Shown here: positions 31,152 through 40,585 of the stretch, piece by piece | Position numbering within the stretch: position 1 is the stretch's first letter | How the letters are laid out: every line of letters starts with the position of its first letter | Source of the DNA: a virus | DNA length: 64,000 bases | Strand: one strand, 5' to 3' | Virus record (IMG/VR): IMGVR_UViG_3300005096_000071 | Coordinates: 27,159-91,158 of that record | The notes under the pieces: generated by a model | The model's database searches: none | Seen by the model: only the letters and a program-made list of their open reading frames with translations | What the model was told of the DNA's origin: nothing | Position numbers and translations under genes: made by a program

Positions 31152-32032
31152 GCGTGTTCGGAGCCACGCCGTTCGGCCCAACCCCGGGCCCATTTGGAGG
31201 CCCAGGCACCATCACGCTGATTGGGATCCTCCCCGCGGGGATCAATGAGGTGATCGCGGTGTTTGACGTCGCCCCGTTGGCTGATGATCCGGAGGGGTTC
31301 GATAGCGCGACCAATCCGAAAAACTGGACCATGGGAGCGGTGGACCCGTCGATCGTGAGCACGGCGGATCCGAGCGTGCTCTACATCCCGACCTCGGAGA
31401 TCGTCCCGACCTACACACCGGACGTCGGCGAGGCGGTCCAGGACGACGAGACCCCAGAACAGATCCATCTGTACATGGAGGGCCCCATGGAGGCGCTCGT
31501 CCGCTACCTCGTGACAGCGGAGCCGGCTCTATCGGGCGCGTCGTGCGAGACGCTTGTGGGTACAACAACCCGTGGATTCCGCGCGCCAGACCGTGGCCCC
31601 CGCCGGCGCTCGCGGCTCGTCCAGGAGGACCGGTATCGCGATTGGGCTTTCGAGTTCTTCCCGAAGGACCCGAAGCAACCCGAGGCAACGTGGCGCCATG
31701 AAGCAAGTGGGGACATCGCGCTACACGACGGCGATGCCTCGCTAAAGAAGCGCATTCTACGCCGCATGATGACGGACCGCGGCGCGTTCTCGCATATGCC
31801 GGACTATGGGCTCCAGGTCCACATCAAACGGCTAGCCCGCAACGGCAACATGCAGGCGATGGTCAACGACATCTCTGAGCAGGTCCGGCAGGAGCCTGAC
31901 GTCCAGATGGTAGGCGTCACCGCAACCATTCAGAATGTCCCCGGCCGCCACTCCGCCGAGGTCCAGATCTTCATCCGGCGGCGGGAACGATTTGACTCTC
32001 GGTTCACGTTTGAGGTTCCGCTGGGGCCCTAG
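31148..32032 (+). CDS. gp25/W-like baseplate wedge protein (294 aa)
   Basis: GTG 31148 (GTGA overlap). The first ~150 residues are beta-rich and Pro-rich. The last ~110 residues (GDASLKKRILRRMMTDRGAF, SHMPDYGLQVHIKRLARNG, VNDISEQVRQEPDVQMVGVTATI) have the layout of the GPW/gp25 family, in which a helix pair precedes strands and a P-D-Y-G loop. It is followed by the J-like wedge, the normal partner. Family members were once called lysozymes but serve as wedge scaffold. Confidence 0.65.
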   Translation: MSVFGATPFGPTPGPFGGPGTITLIGILPAGINEVIAVFDVAPLADDPEGFDSATNPKNWTMGAVDPSIVSTADPSVLYIPTSEIVPTYTPDVGEAVQDDETPEQIHLYMEGPMEALVRYLVTAEPALSGASCETLVGTTTRGFRAPDRGPRRRSRLVQEDRYRDWAFEFFPKDPKQPEATWRHEASGDIALHDGDASLKKRILRRMMTDRGAFSHMPDYGLQVHIKRLARNGNMQAMVNDISEQVRQEPDVQMVGVTATIQNVPGRHSAEVQIFIRRRERFDSRFTFEVPLGP

Positions 32033-32035
32033 TGG

Positions 32036-32041
32036 TACACT
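32036..32041 (+). promoter_or_regulatory. -10-like hexamer TACACT six bases before GTG 32048
   Basis: TACACT, six bases, GTG of the J-like gene. It is identical in sequence and spacing to the element before the endolysin gene (37024-37029). No -35 is seen. Confidence 0.4.
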
Positions 32042-32047
32042 GCGGCC

Positions 32048-33163
32048 GTGCCGGCACCCACGTACGAGGATCTGTTCGAGACCGGCGTGCGCGAGTTGTT
32101 GATCGCGCCGACCCGGTACAACCCTTTGATCGCACGCGACGAGGGTAGCGACGTCAACGTCGCACTCGCGTGGGCAGCGGCGATGGCGGATGAGTGCAGC
32201 CGGTTCCTCCAGACTGCCTTCGCTGAGACGCACCTGGGGACCGCTGCGGCGGTCTCGACGGAGTCGCTGCAGCGGTGGGCCTACGATCGTTACCGGCTCA
32301 CGAAGCGGGACGAGCAGGCCGCTGTGGTGACGCTACGGCTGCAGCGCACCGACACGTCCTTCGGCTTCACGGTCGGCACCGATTCGCAATTCTCAACCCC
32401 CGCCGGGATCACGTTCCGGACGGTCAACGACGTGGTGTTCCCTGACGGGCAGGTCGGCCCGTTCGACGTGGTGGCGGTCGCGGAATCGACTGGCACCATC
32501 GGGCGCGTCGCAGCCGCCGGGATCACCGTCGTGGTGAGCCAGCTCGAAGACGCGACCCTCTCGGTCACGAACCCCGAGCCCTCGGCCGGTGGCACCGATG
32601 AGGAGACCGACGCCGAGTTCGAGAGTCGCGTCCGTGACTTTTTCCTGACCGGCCGACGCGGCACGATCACGGCCATCCGCGAAGGCGCCCGCGATACCCC
32701 CGGGGTGACGCAGGTCCAGGTCCAGGAGTTCCTCGATCCCGAGGGGGACCCGGCCTACCGCGGACAGGTGATCATCTCGGACGACTCCGGCCAGGCAAAC
32801 TCAGCCCTAGCCGATCGCGTCGTCCTCAACCTCGCCGAGTTCCGCGGTATGGGGGTGCCGGCTATCGTCATCGCAGGCACCCCGCTGTTCGTCGAGGTCG
32901 TCGTGGTCGGTGTGCAGTTCGTCGCTGAGTCCAACACGACCACGGTGATCCAGGAGGCGCGCAACGCCATCTTCGCGGCGATCAACGCGCTGGCGCCATC
33001 GCAGACGCTGGAGTCGGCGCTGATCATCGCGGCGCTCAAGTCGGTTTCGAACCTGATCGTCCCTCTTGGATCTGTCACGGCACCGGCCGGCGACCTCGTG
33101 CCCGATATTGGCCGAGTCATCCGGACCACCCTTGATCGCATCTCGATCAACGGGGTTACATGA
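32048..33163 (+). CDS. baseplate J-like wedge protein (371 aa)
   Basis: It has the hallmarks of the baseplate J family: EATHLGTAAA..ESLQRWAYDRYRLTKR, a beta-sandwich FGFTVGTDSQFSTPAGITFRTVNDVVF, GRVAAAGITVVV, and the SAGGTDEETDAEFESRVRDFFLTGRRGTITAIREGA segment. It assembles with the gp25-like protein and the 33475 product into wedges around the hub. It is preceded by TACACT with six-base spacing. Confidence 0.9.
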   Translation: MPAPTYEDLFETGVRELLIAPTRYNPLIARDEGSDVNVALAWAAAMADECSRFLQTAFAETHLGTAAAVSTESLQRWAYDRYRLTKRDEQAAVVTLRLQRTDTSFGFTVGTDSQFSTPAGITFRTVNDVVFPDGQVGPFDVVAVAESTGTIGRVAAAGITVVVSQLEDATLSVTNPEPSAGGTDEETDAEFESRVRDFFLTGRRGTITAIREGARDTPGVTQVQVQEFLDPEGDPAYRGQVIISDDSGQANSALADRVVLNLAEFRGMGVPAIVIAGTPLFVEVVVVGVQFVAESNTTTVIQEARNAIFAAINALAPSQTLESALIIAALKSVSNLIVPLGSVTAPAGDLVPDIGRVIRTTLDRISINGVT

Positions 33164-33474
33164 GCGGCGGGTACACCAGTTTCGGGCGATACTTTTGCCC
33201 GCGGTGTGTGTGTCGTCGCGAGTTCATCAGCGACGATCCGCAGCAAGCAGACGCCAACCTCGGTGAGTGCGTCGAGTGCGGCTACCAGCACGGGTACGTG
33301 TCGGATGAGATCACCGGGGAGCGCCGGCCTCGCCTCACCCCGGAGATGGTCGCAAAGGCTCGCGCCAGGTTCACCGAGGAGTGGCGGGCCACGATGGTCT
33401 CGTCCGGCGTCCGCTTGGAGGCGTTCACAGGTCAAGCGATGCCGCACCGACTACACGAGGGAGGGGAGCACTAG
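33160..33474 (+). CDS. zinc-ribbon protein in the baseplate operon (104 aa)
   Basis: The ATG overlaps the J gene stop (ATGA). CPRCVCRREF and CVECGYQHGY give a four-cysteine zinc ribbon in the first 45 residues. The rest is helical (LTPEMVAKARARFTEEWRATM). A metal-binding mini-protein between two wedge genes is unusual; it may be structural or regulatory. Confidence 0.55.
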   Translation: MSGGYTSFGRYFCPRCVCRREFISDDPQQADANLGECVECGYQHGYVSDEITGERRPRLTPEMVAKARARFTEEWRATMVSSGVRLEAFTGQAMPHRLHEGGEH

Positions 33475-35361
33475 ATGCCGCAAGTACGCAGCGCGTTGTC
33501 GGTCGAGGACTTCATGGAGGTGTTCCGCAAGGTCACCCCGATCGAGTACTCGCAAGCGATCGAGACTGATCCCGCCGGCTCGGTCGCCCTCATCCGTTCG
33601 ATCGCCAAGATCTTCGCCGAGGTTGCGAACCGCGGGCTCTCATCGGCCCAGAGTTGTTTCTTCATCCCCTACCAGACGCAAGCGGGCGAGCCGGCATCCT
33701 CGGCCACGTTCGCGGAGTTCACCGCTGTGGTGCAGAGGACCGAGGACAGGTTCCGTCATTTGGTAATGATCCCGGGCGCCCTGACCCTGGAGGGCTCGCA
33801 GCGCAGGATCTACCGCAACGTAGAGCTGATCGAGTGGGAGCCGTTCGACACGACCGAGCGCACCATCACGTTCCGGTGCGAGGCGATCGGCGAGGTCGGG
33901 AACCTCGACCATATCGCCGATCCAAACGGGCGGATCACGAAGCAGGACGAGACGACACCCGACACCGACGCAGTGTTCATCGCTAATCAGTCGTACGACC
34001 GCACGAGTATCAACGCGAGTATCGAGCCGGGGACCGCCGCTATACCCCGCACCCGGCTCGTCGATTCGGGCCTGCCGGATCAGTTCGTCGCCACCGACGT
34101 TGGGCTCTACGTCCGTCTGCCGGTGGCGAACGCGAACAACATCGGGCGAGTGATGCGGATCATCGGATACGCAGAGGCTTCGGCCCCCGAGGCTGACGGG
34201 AGGCTGCGCCGCTCGGTCGAGGTCGACGACGGCCCCCAACGCTTCCGCCTGATGTCGGCAGTCCTGGAGGACAACAGCGCGGTGTTTTTTTCGGGCCAAA
34301 CCGCGGTCGCGAACGGCGACGTCGTGGGGACCGTCCAGCTACTCCCCGACCCTTTGGGGACCGACGACGCTTTCTACGTCGGCGGTGTGTCTGGGGACGG
34401 CCCACCATCATCGGTGGTGTTCAACATCTCGGTGGCCGGCGTCGGCTCGTGGGCGCTTGCCTGGGAATACTGGGACGGAGCCGCCTGGCAGCCGCTCCCC
34501 GACCTCAACGATCGGACCGCGGCCTTCACCCTGCCGGGCGAGGCTGAGGTCTCGTGGACCGTCCCAGTGGGCTGGGCGACCAACACGATCGACGGGGTCA
34601 CCGCGTACCATGCCCGGGCTCGGGTCACGAGCGTGGCGCCGACGCTGACGACGCAGCCGCGCGCCTCATCCGGTGGGGTCTACCTACTCCACCCTGACCC
34701 GTTGACGGCTGAGGTCGGCGTGGTGACGTGGCAGGTCCTCGACTGGCGAGACCTCGGCCTATCCCTGACCTCGATCAATGCGGCGACCGGCGGCAAGGAC
34801 AACGTCCTGGGGCTCGTCGGGGAGGAGCGCGGGATGCACCAACAGACAGACGAGACAGACGACACGTTCCGTGCGCGCATCTCGAAGCTGCCGGACACCA
34901 TAAGCCCGAACGCGATCGCCCGGGCGGTCAACCGGATCCTCCAGCCGTTCGGGTTCAGGGGGCGTTCCATCGACCTCGCGGCAAACGGAGCCGGCGACCT
35001 ATTCGAGGGGTTCTACTGCGACATCGACGCGTGCGACTACTACGAGCCCGGCGACGCCTTCCCACTCAACACCACCAAGCTGATGCTTTCGCGCGGCGAG
35101 TCGAAGGGTTGGTTCTTCGTTTACGTACCATACCTTGGGTTCGGAGACTTTGGGATCGGCGTCGACGAGGGGCCGGTCTTACAACTCGACTCTGGCGAGT
35201 TCATCGGAAGTGCGGCAGACTCGGGATTCCTCGACGGCTATCCGGTTGATGGCAACGCGGCCTACCGGGCAATCCACGAGGTCCTCACGAAGATCAAGCT
35301 GTGGCGGGTGGGGTTCACCATCATCCGGGATCCAACATTGAACGCCGCGCCATGCCCATAG
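33475..35361 (+). CDS. baseplate/tail protein, gpI-like plus beta-sandwich insertion (628 aa)
   Basis: It starts one base after the TAG of the zinc-ribbon gene. Residues ~1-130 are gpI-like helices, and the middle has NISVAGVGSWALAWEYWDGAAWQPL and TVPVGWATNTIDGVTAYHARARV, a carbohydrate-binding-type sandwich often found in tail-fibre adaptors. The C-terminal part has IAKLPDTISPNAI-like ISKLPDTISPNAIARAVNRIL and an aromatic end. It likely connects wedge to fibre. Confidence 0.65.
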   Translation: MPQVRSALSVEDFMEVFRKVTPIEYSQAIETDPAGSVALIRSIAKIFAEVANRGLSSAQSCFFIPYQTQAGEPASSATFAEFTAVVQRTEDRFRHLVMIPGALTLEGSQRRIYRNVELIEWEPFDTTERTITFRCEAIGEVGNLDHIADPNGRITKQDETTPDTDAVFIANQSYDRTSINASIEPGTAAIPRTRLVDSGLPDQFVATDVGLYVRLPVANANNIGRVMRIIGYAEASAPEADGRLRRSVEVDDGPQRFRLMSAVLEDNSAVFFSGQTAVANGDVVGTVQLLPDPLGTDDAFYVGGVSGDGPPSSVVFNISVAGVGSWALAWEYWDGAAWQPLPDLNDRTAAFTLPGEAEVSWTVPVGWATNTIDGVTAYHARARVTSVAPTLTTQPRASSGGVYLLHPDPLTAEVGVVTWQVLDWRDLGLSLTSINAATGGKDNVLGLVGEERGMHQQTDETDDTFRARISKLPDTISPNAIARAVNRILQPFGFRGRSIDLAANGAGDLFEGFYCDIDACDYYEPGDAFPLNTTKLMLSRGESKGWFFVYVPYLGFGDFGIGVDEGPVLQLDSGEFIGSAADSGFLDGYPVDGNAAYRAIHEVLTKIKLWRVGFTIIRDPTLNAAPCP

Positions 35362-35370
35362 GAGCACACC

Positions 35371-37023
35371 ATGTCGTCCCAAGTCCGTAGACTCATCGAG
35401 AATACCCGCGAGCGCCTCATTTCCTCGGATATCAACGATATCCAGGCGCTCGCGCACCGTGCCATGATCGAGATGGGGGCCGCGCTGCTGATCGGCGATC
35501 TGTTCGGTGCGGCGACGCCGGCGAGCGGCGTGCTCGGCGGTTTCTTGGTCGACACCAACAACCCCGTCTCGATGCTCCTCTCGGTAAGTCCCGGGATCGC
35601 GCTGCTCTACCAGTCGCCAACCCCGTCGACGCTCGACAGCGAGTTTGTGTGGCTGGAGATGATCGCGGCGGCATCGCTGGACCTGACGGCCGACGTGCCA
35701 GGCGGTGCCGGAGAGACGGCGTGGATCGTCGTCGAGGTCGCCCCCGCCGACGTCCTCGAACTGTCGGACCTGCGCGACATCTGGAACCCAGCGCTCAGCA
35801 CGTTCTCGCCGGTCAATGTATCGAAGCTACGAGGCAGCGCTCCGTTACTCCGGACACGTTCTGGGACAGCGACGACGGGCACGGCACTTCTGCCCGCTGG
35901 CGTGACGGGGTACATACCTCTCGCGTACGTCCTCCTCGCATTCGGAGACACGACGATCGTCGACGCTGCCGTGGTTCGCTGCCGTCCCCTTCTAGACGCC
36001 CAAAAACACGCCACGCAACAGACTGTGATCGAGGCTGGGCAATCTAGCTTCGTGACGGGTGGTGGACTATCAACATCCGACCCGTTCGCCACCGGCAATG
36101 CGGTTGAGATCCACGACTGCCGCGCGATCCTAAACGGGATCCCCGCGCGATGCAGCGGCGGACTCAATCTAGACTCCAGGACCTATGAGACCGGTCAGAC
36201 CTTTGGGGCCGACGTCGATAGCGTCTCAACGCCGGTCTACGTCTATATGATCGCGCCACCATTCCCTACGGGTTACGACCCGCTGGCGCCGCGTGAGCTG
36301 GCGTTTTTGCTGTGGGAGAAAAACATCCTGAGCACGGGCGGCGGCGGCGGCAATGCGATGTCCGCCCTCGGGGTCGAGGACGGTTATGCGCGCAACTGCC
36401 TCACAATGATCTCGACGACGGGACCGGAGGGTATTGTCGGCGACCACAGGAACACGCGCGGGCCTCACCCTGACACCGACACCGGGTTAGTGATCGCGAC
36501 GGGAACCCCATGGGGAGCAGCAGCGACGACGGTCGACAGCGTCTATGTGGGTGCATGCTCTCACTCAACCGCGAGCCCGAACGCGTCGCTTGGCCAGGAG
36601 TACCTCGGCGCTGGTATCTGCAAGTGGGCGTCACAGACTCAGGCCGAGCGCCCACTTGTCGACTACACCGCGAACCAGGGCGCCAGTGATCACGCCCCGT
36701 TTGAGTACCCCGATCCGTCTGCCGGGACCGACCCGGACATCGCCCCCTCGACTGCCGACATGGCGTGGATGCAGCTCGGGAGCACTGACGGGGCTTCAGC
36801 GGTTGCAGGTGTAGAAGTCGCCGAACAGTCTGCAACTGGTACACACGGGGACTCGGGTGATAACGGACTGCGTGCCGCTATCGGTTTCAGCTACACGTCC
36901 CAGGCGTGGATGCGTGTCAACCCGGCGAACCGATCGCTGACGGTGACGGTGACGGGATACACGACCGGCGATCACTACCTCGCGACGCTGGGGTATCGCG
37001 ATCGCATCCTCGCGGGTCGGTAG
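35371..37023 (+). CDS. putative tail fibre or receptor-associated protein (550 aa)
   Basis: It has a good ribosome binding site (AGGAGCACACC-ATG). The N-terminus is helical (RRLIENTRERLISSDINDIQALAHRAMIEMGAALL), then long beta-rich stretches with Gly/Thr/Asp and many Ala, ending VNPANRSLTVTVTGYTTGDHY. The position, after the last wedge gene and before the endolysin, and the composition fit a receptor-contact protein. No enzymatic motif seen. Confidence 0.55.
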   Translation: MSSQVRRLIENTRERLISSDINDIQALAHRAMIEMGAALLIGDLFGAATPASGVLGGFLVDTNNPVSMLLSVSPGIALLYQSPTPSTLDSEFVWLEMIAAASLDLTADVPGGAGETAWIVVEVAPADVLELSDLRDIWNPALSTFSPVNVSKLRGSAPLLRTRSGTATTGTALLPAGVTGYIPLAYVLLAFGDTTIVDAAVVRCRPLLDAQKHATQQTVIEAGQSSFVTGGGLSTSDPFATGNAVEIHDCRAILNGIPARCSGGLNLDSRTYETGQTFGADVDSVSTPVYVYMIAPPFPTGYDPLAPRELAFLLWEKNILSTGGGGGNAMSALGVEDGYARNCLTMISTTGPEGIVGDHRNTRGPHPDTDTGLVIATGTPWGAAATTVDSVYVGACSHSTASPNASLGQEYLGAGICKWASQTQAERPLVDYTANQGASDHAPFEYPDPSAGTDPDIAPSTADMAWMQLGSTDGASAVAGVEVAEQSATGTHGDSGDNGLRAAIGFSYTSQAWMRVNPANRSLTVTVTGYTTGDHYLATLGYRDRILAGR

Positions 37024-37029
37024 TACACT
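37024..37029 (+). promoter_or_regulatory. -10-like hexamer TACACT six bases before GTG 37036
   Basis: TACACT, six bases, GTG of the endolysin gene. The -35 position holds ATCGCA (weak). Same hexamer and spacing as before the J-like gene. Confidence 0.4.
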
Positions 37030-37035
37030 CCCACG

Positions 37036-37968
37036 GTGAGCATCATCAAAACGACAGAGTGGGAGGGCGAGACTGTTCGACTGGTCAAACTGGCCGGCCT
37101 AGCGCGCCACGCCAACTTCCCCCGGGGGCTAGGCCGTAGCGCATACATGCACAGGCCGGGACGCCCTGTGGTGGGCCTCGTGGCGCACACCACGGCCGGA
37201 TCCCGTAAGAACGGGCTCGACGCTCCAATCGCTTTGGCCAAGTGGATCATTCGGCCCCCAGTCTACAAGCGCGACGCGGCTGGAAACGTCGTCTACCGCA
37301 CCCTCCGGAGCGGGAAGAAAAAGCCGAAGATAATCGGCGGTGGACGCGGTTGGCCCGGCGCCCCGTACACGTTCCTGGTGCCCCACATCCCCGAGACCGT
37401 CGACGGCCTTCTGGAGGTTTACCGGCTGTGGGACGACGAATGGCACACGTGGCACACAAGCAAGGCGACGAACAGGGACCACGTCGCCGTCGGGTTCGCA
37501 GGGAGCTTCAAGACCCGCCACGCGCCCAACTTCAGCGATCGAGACCCGCACCCACTAGCGCTCGCCGCCGGCACCTCGCTGATCGTCGACTACCTCCTGC
37601 CACGGTACAACCTCACCGCTGATGAGATCTACGGTCACTTCGACCATGGCAAGCCGACGTGCCCTGGCGACACATTGGAGCGGTGGGTTAGAGAGACGCG
37701 AGGCGAGTTCGTTGAGGAGCTGGACGAGTCGCTCGTAGACACCGCCCCGGTGCACGTCGGACCGCTCAACACGTGGAAGGAACGGCAAGTCGCGCTCGAC
37801 CTGCTCGGCTACGACCTCGGGCCCGCCGGCGTCGACGGTCACTTCGGTCTTCGGACTCGCCGATCGGTGGAATCGCTCCAAGCAAACACCGGCCTGATCA
37901 TCGATGGCATCTGGGGACCCCGCACTGAGCGAGCGGTGCGAGTCGCACTTGCCGGACTACCGTCATGA
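37036..37968 (+). CDS. endolysin: amidase_2 domain plus peptidoglycan-binding domain
   Basis: A 310-residue protein. Residues ~45-215 form an N-acetylmuramoyl-L-alanine amidase (PGRP/amidase_2) fold with the zinc-ligand signatures LVAHTTAG (His51) and GHFDHGKPTCPGD (His and Cys). Residues ~245-308 (KERQVALDLLGYDLGPAGVDGHFG-LRTRRSVESLQ...GIWGPRTERAV) are a PG_binding_1 repeat. It cuts the amide bond between muramic acid and the stem peptide at lysis. No signal peptide is seen, so a holin should release it. Confidence 0.9.
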   Translation: MSIIKTTEWEGETVRLVKLAGLARHANFPRGLGRSAYMHRPGRPVVGLVAHTTAGSRKNGLDAPIALAKWIIRPPVYKRDAAGNVVYRTLRSGKKKPKIIGGGRGWPGAPYTFLVPHIPETVDGLLEVYRLWDDEWHTWHTSKATNRDHVAVGFAGSFKTRHAPNFSDRDPHPLALAAGTSLIVDYLLPRYNLTADEIYGHFDHGKPTCPGDTLERWVRETRGEFVEELDESLVDTAPVHVGPLNTWKERQVALDLLGYDLGPAGVDGHFGLRTRRSVESLQANTGLIIDGIWGPRTERAVRVALAGLPS

Positions 37969-38046
37969 TTCTGGCGCCAAAGCGCCAGCGATCATGATCT
38001 GGTTGCCATGCCGACCCGCGTGGTGCGACGCTACAGCATGGCAACC
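37963..38046. repeat. two inverted repeats after the endolysin gene
   Basis: First, TCATGAT-t-CTGGCGC-CAAA-GCGCCAG-cg-ATCATGA (37963-37997): a hairpin of 14 pairs with small bulges. Second, GGTTGCCATGC (38001-38011) and GCATGGCAACC (38036-38046): an exact 11-bp inverted repeat with a 24-base loop. Neither has a U-run. They may act in transcription termination, or mark an origin or protein-binding site. Confidence 0.8.
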
Positions 38047-38049
38047 ATG

Positions 38050-38078
38050 TTGACCGCCCCTGCAGCTCGTGTGAAAAT
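38050..38078 (+). promoter_or_regulatory. possible promoter for the holin-like gene
   Basis: TTGACC (38050-38055), 16-17 bp, TGAAAAT, then 11 bases to ATG 38090. It has a close-to-consensus -35. Confidence 0.4.
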
Positions 38079-38089
38079 TGATCGGCCCC

Positions 38090-38398
38090 ATGGACATCTC
38101 CGACAGCTCGACAGTCACGATCAGCCTCGCGGCGCTGGCGTCCACGGTGGCCACTCTCATATCGCTTGTGACGGCATGGGTAACCTTACGAATGACTGTC
38201 AAACACCAGGCGTCGGCGATCGAAAAGCTCGCCCGGGAGACGGACGAGAATCACAAGGAAGCCGACGAGAGGATCCGGAAGATCGAGCGATGGCGCGATC
38301 GTGCTGCGGGAGCAGCACAGGCGTCGAAGCGCGAGGACACCGACCGGATCATGATCCGGACGGCGGAAGCGAAATCAGATCTCTATCCCAAGGGGTAG
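38090..38398 (+). CDS. membrane protein with one TM helix and coiled coil, holin/spanin candidate
   Basis: ATG 38090: MDISDSSTVTISLAALASTVATLIS starts a hydrophobic segment extending through VTAWVTLRMTV, followed by a charged coiled coil (SAIEKLARETDENHKEADERIRKIERWRDR) and a polar end. The arrangement (short N-terminus, one TM helix, long cytoplasmic or periplasmic helix) and the place right after the endolysin fit a lysis-accessory protein. Another hydrophobic run (LLPLFAFALAFATVIASAAAVV) lies downstream in a different frame to 38502 but has no start codon nearby. Confidence 0.5.
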   Translation: MDISDSSTVTISLAALASTVATLISLVTAWVTLRMTVKHQASAIEKLARETDENHKEADERIRKIERWRDRAAGAAQASKREDTDRIMIRTAEAKSDLYPKG

Positions 38399-38495
38399 CG
38401 CTGGCCGGCGGTCTCAGGGCTTGGGACCTCCTCCCGCTGTTTGCGTTCGCGCTCGCGTTTGCGACCGTCATCGCCTCGGCTGCCGCAGTCGTCGG

Positions 38496-39776
38496 TCAGT
38501 AGGTGTAGCCCTCGGTGGGGAGCGTCGGTGGCGTCCGCGTGAAGCAATTGCGGACCGTCGACCACCCCATCATGATCTCGACCGGCGCGCTATCCTTCGA
38601 CTTGTCGAGGATCCACGATGCCTCCTCGACCGCGACGTCATCCCCGCGGTTCGGCCGCCAGATGAAAGCGACATATTCGGCGATGTTCTCGATGTCGCCG
38701 CTCTCTTTGAGCATGAACATATTCGGCCGCGAGTCTTTCCGATCGCGACTCTGGGGGCGAACGATCTGGCTGACGAGGATCAGGTGCATCCCGACCTCGG
38801 CCGCCGCGGTCTTCAGTGTTGCCGCCGCGTCCCCGAGGGCCACACGCCGGTCGCCCTTGGACCGGAAACACTGGAGGTAGTCGACCATCCCCACGCGGCA
38901 CCCGTAGTTGCGTGCGGCGTCCTGGAGGGCGTAGCCGACTCGCTCGGGGCTCCAGCCTGGGCCGTACTCCAGCACAAACGGCAGGTCCTTGAAATAGGAC
39001 TGGTTGGTCTCGTGCCGGAGCTTGTCCAGGTGTGGCCCCCGGAGGTCGTCGTTCGAGATGACAGCGGCGAGGCTCTCGCTCTCGATCAGCTGTTGGATCT
39101 GCCGCTTCACTGGGATCTGTTTGCGGTCCTCCAGGCTGATTAGGCATGTCGGCGTCCCTCGCATCGCCATCCCGGTGAGCAGCTGCACGGCCGCGGTGCT
39201 CTTGCCGTCGTTCGTGTAGCCGCCGAGGACCGTCATGCACTGGGGTTGGTAGCCGCGGAGGGCCTTGTCCATCTCGTCGAACCCCGAGGTGATGGCGGGC
39301 GGCCCCTCGCCGTCGAGGAGCCTTTGCTGTTCCTCGATCCACTCCTGGGAGACCTCGTAGGAGGTCGTCCACCGGACGGACCCACCGAAGGCCAGGAGCT
39401 TACGGCGGCGCTCGGACAGCCACGCCTCGGACTGCTCTCGCCCTTCCTCGGCGCAGATCTCGGCGGCGCCGCGGTACGCGATCCCCATCTCTTTGTTGAC
39501 CCACTGATCGATCAGCGATCGCTCCGCCTCTTTGATCGTCTCGGTCGCGGCGACGATCTCGTATCGTCGCCCGATCGTCCGCAGCTCTTGCGGGGTGAGT
39601 TCGAGCTGCTCAGGGGTGACCTGGGGCCACCCCTCGGAGATGAACCCCCGGACCTTCCCGACGATCTTGCGGCCGCGTGGTGACAGCTGTTCGTCGCCCA
39701 CGAGCGAGTGGACTAGGTACGTCGGGGCTTGGAGGAGGCAGGCCAGCCACAGATCTTCGGCGTCGTCGAGTGTCAT
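38496..39776 (-). CDS. DnaB-like replicative helicase (426 aa)
   Basis: A RecA-type helicase with Walker A GGYTNDGKSTAA near residue 195, ISLEDRK, Walker B VGMVDYLQCF and the sensor-like HLILVSQIVRPQ. It hydrolyses ATP to unwind DNA at the replication fork. The N-terminal part is divergent from bacterial DnaB, as is usual in phages. The stop codon region converges with the lysis genes. It is co-transcribed with 39776 and 40569 genes from the promoter at 40796-40838. Confidence 0.85.
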   Translation of the reverse strand: MTLDDAEDLWLACLLQAPTYLVHSLVGDEQLSPRGRKIVGKVRGFISEGWPQVTPEQLELTPQELRTIGRRYEIVAATETIKEAERSLIDQWVNKEMGIAYRGAAEICAEEGREQSEAWLSERRRKLLAFGGSVRWTTSYEVSQEWIEEQQRLLDGEGPPAITSGFDEMDKALRGYQPQCMTVLGGYTNDGKSTAAVQLLTGMAMRGTPTCLISLEDRKQIPVKRQIQQLIESESLAAVISNDDLRGPHLDKLRHETNQSYFKDLPFVLEYGPGWSPERVGYALQDAARNYGCRVGMVDYLQCFRSKGDRRVALGDAAATLKTAAAEVGMHLILVSQIVRPQSRDRKDSRPNMFMLKESGDIENIAEYVAFIWRPNRGDDVAVEEASWILDKSKDSAPVEIMMGWSTVRNCFTRTPPTLPTEGYTY

Positions 39777-40585
39777 CAGAAAATGAAGTCGGGGATCGGC
39801 TCGGGGACCGGTTCGGGTTTAGGTTCGGCCCGCGGGTCGGGCCTTCGCTCGGGAGGTGGAGTGGGAGGGGGCCCGTCTGGGCCTACGTCGTCGTCTGAGC
39901 TGCAGCCCCAGGTGTCCCGCTCTCTTGGCACGGGGACAACGAAGGGCGGCCCCTCGTCGCCGGTGTAGCCCTCCACGAAGTAGACAGCGGTCCCCGCAGC
40001 AGCGCGGGCGGCAGCGATGGCAGCGTCGGCCCCGTCGCCGAGGTCGTCACGGACGTTCAGCTGTGCGCGCGTCCAGTCCAGCCGGTCGCGCTCGAAGAGT
40101 CCCACCTTCGCGTACGCCGCCATCCAGGGGTGAAAAGCGTCAAGCTTGAGGAGCTTCACGTCCAGGCGGACGATCTCCGCGAGCTGGCGGTCCGTGTCTC
40201 GCTCGGGCTGGAGCATCGGCGGCGCGGCGCGCTCCTCGGGTAGCTCGGCGTGGTCGTCGCACATCAGCGCCACGGCGACACCGCGCCGCCGGGCGCGCCA
40301 CAACCGCCACGCGTCAACCGGGACACTGCGGCGGCAGTCGGGCGCGGAGCAAGGCTTGAGCGCCATCGATCCCAGTGTGGGCTCGGAAAGGTCGCGGCCG
40401 TCGTAGAGCGCCGACCATTCAAGGATCAGGATCCGCCCCATCGAGGCGTAGTACTCCCGCCACCATGCTTCATTGGTCGGCGGGATGACGTAGGGGCTCT
40501 TGCTCTTGGCAGCCGCGAGCATGTTCTGGGCGAACCGGATCATTCTGCGGCTTTGCTCGCCGGTGGTCTTAGCGCGCCGCGTCAC
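39776..40585 (-). CDS. replication-associated hypothetical protein (269 aa)
   Basis: The GTG/ATG at 40585 follows the small first gene. The protein has a zinc-like pair (KPCSAPDCRRSV ... LMCDDHAELPEE), helical segments and a Pro/Asp/Glu-rich C-terminal tail (PEPKPEPVPEPIPDFIF), a style seen in single-strand DNA-binding or helicase-loader proteins whose acidic tip contacts partners. Overlap with the helicase gene supports a replication role (inference). No family recognised. Confidence 0.5.
   Translation of the reverse strand: MTRRAKTTGEQSRRMIRFAQNMLAAAKSKSPYVIPPTNEAWWREYYASMGRILILEWSALYDGRDLSEPTLGSMALKPCSAPDCRRSVPVDAWRLWRARRRGVAVALMCDDHAELPEERAAPPMLQPERDTDRQLAEIVRLDVKLLKLDAFHPWMAAYAKVGLFERDRLDWTRAQLNVRDDLGDGADAAIAAARAAAGTAVYFVEGYTGDEGPPFVVPVPRERDTWGCSSDDDVGPDGPPPTPPPERRPDPRAEPKPEPVPEPIPDFIF

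Noticed and set aside
38399-38502. Hydrophobic frame LLPLFAFALAFATVIAS as a separate lysis gene
   Set aside because: No ATG, GTG or TTG in a suitable place, and the upstream part of the frame is out-of-frame sequence of the holin-like gene.
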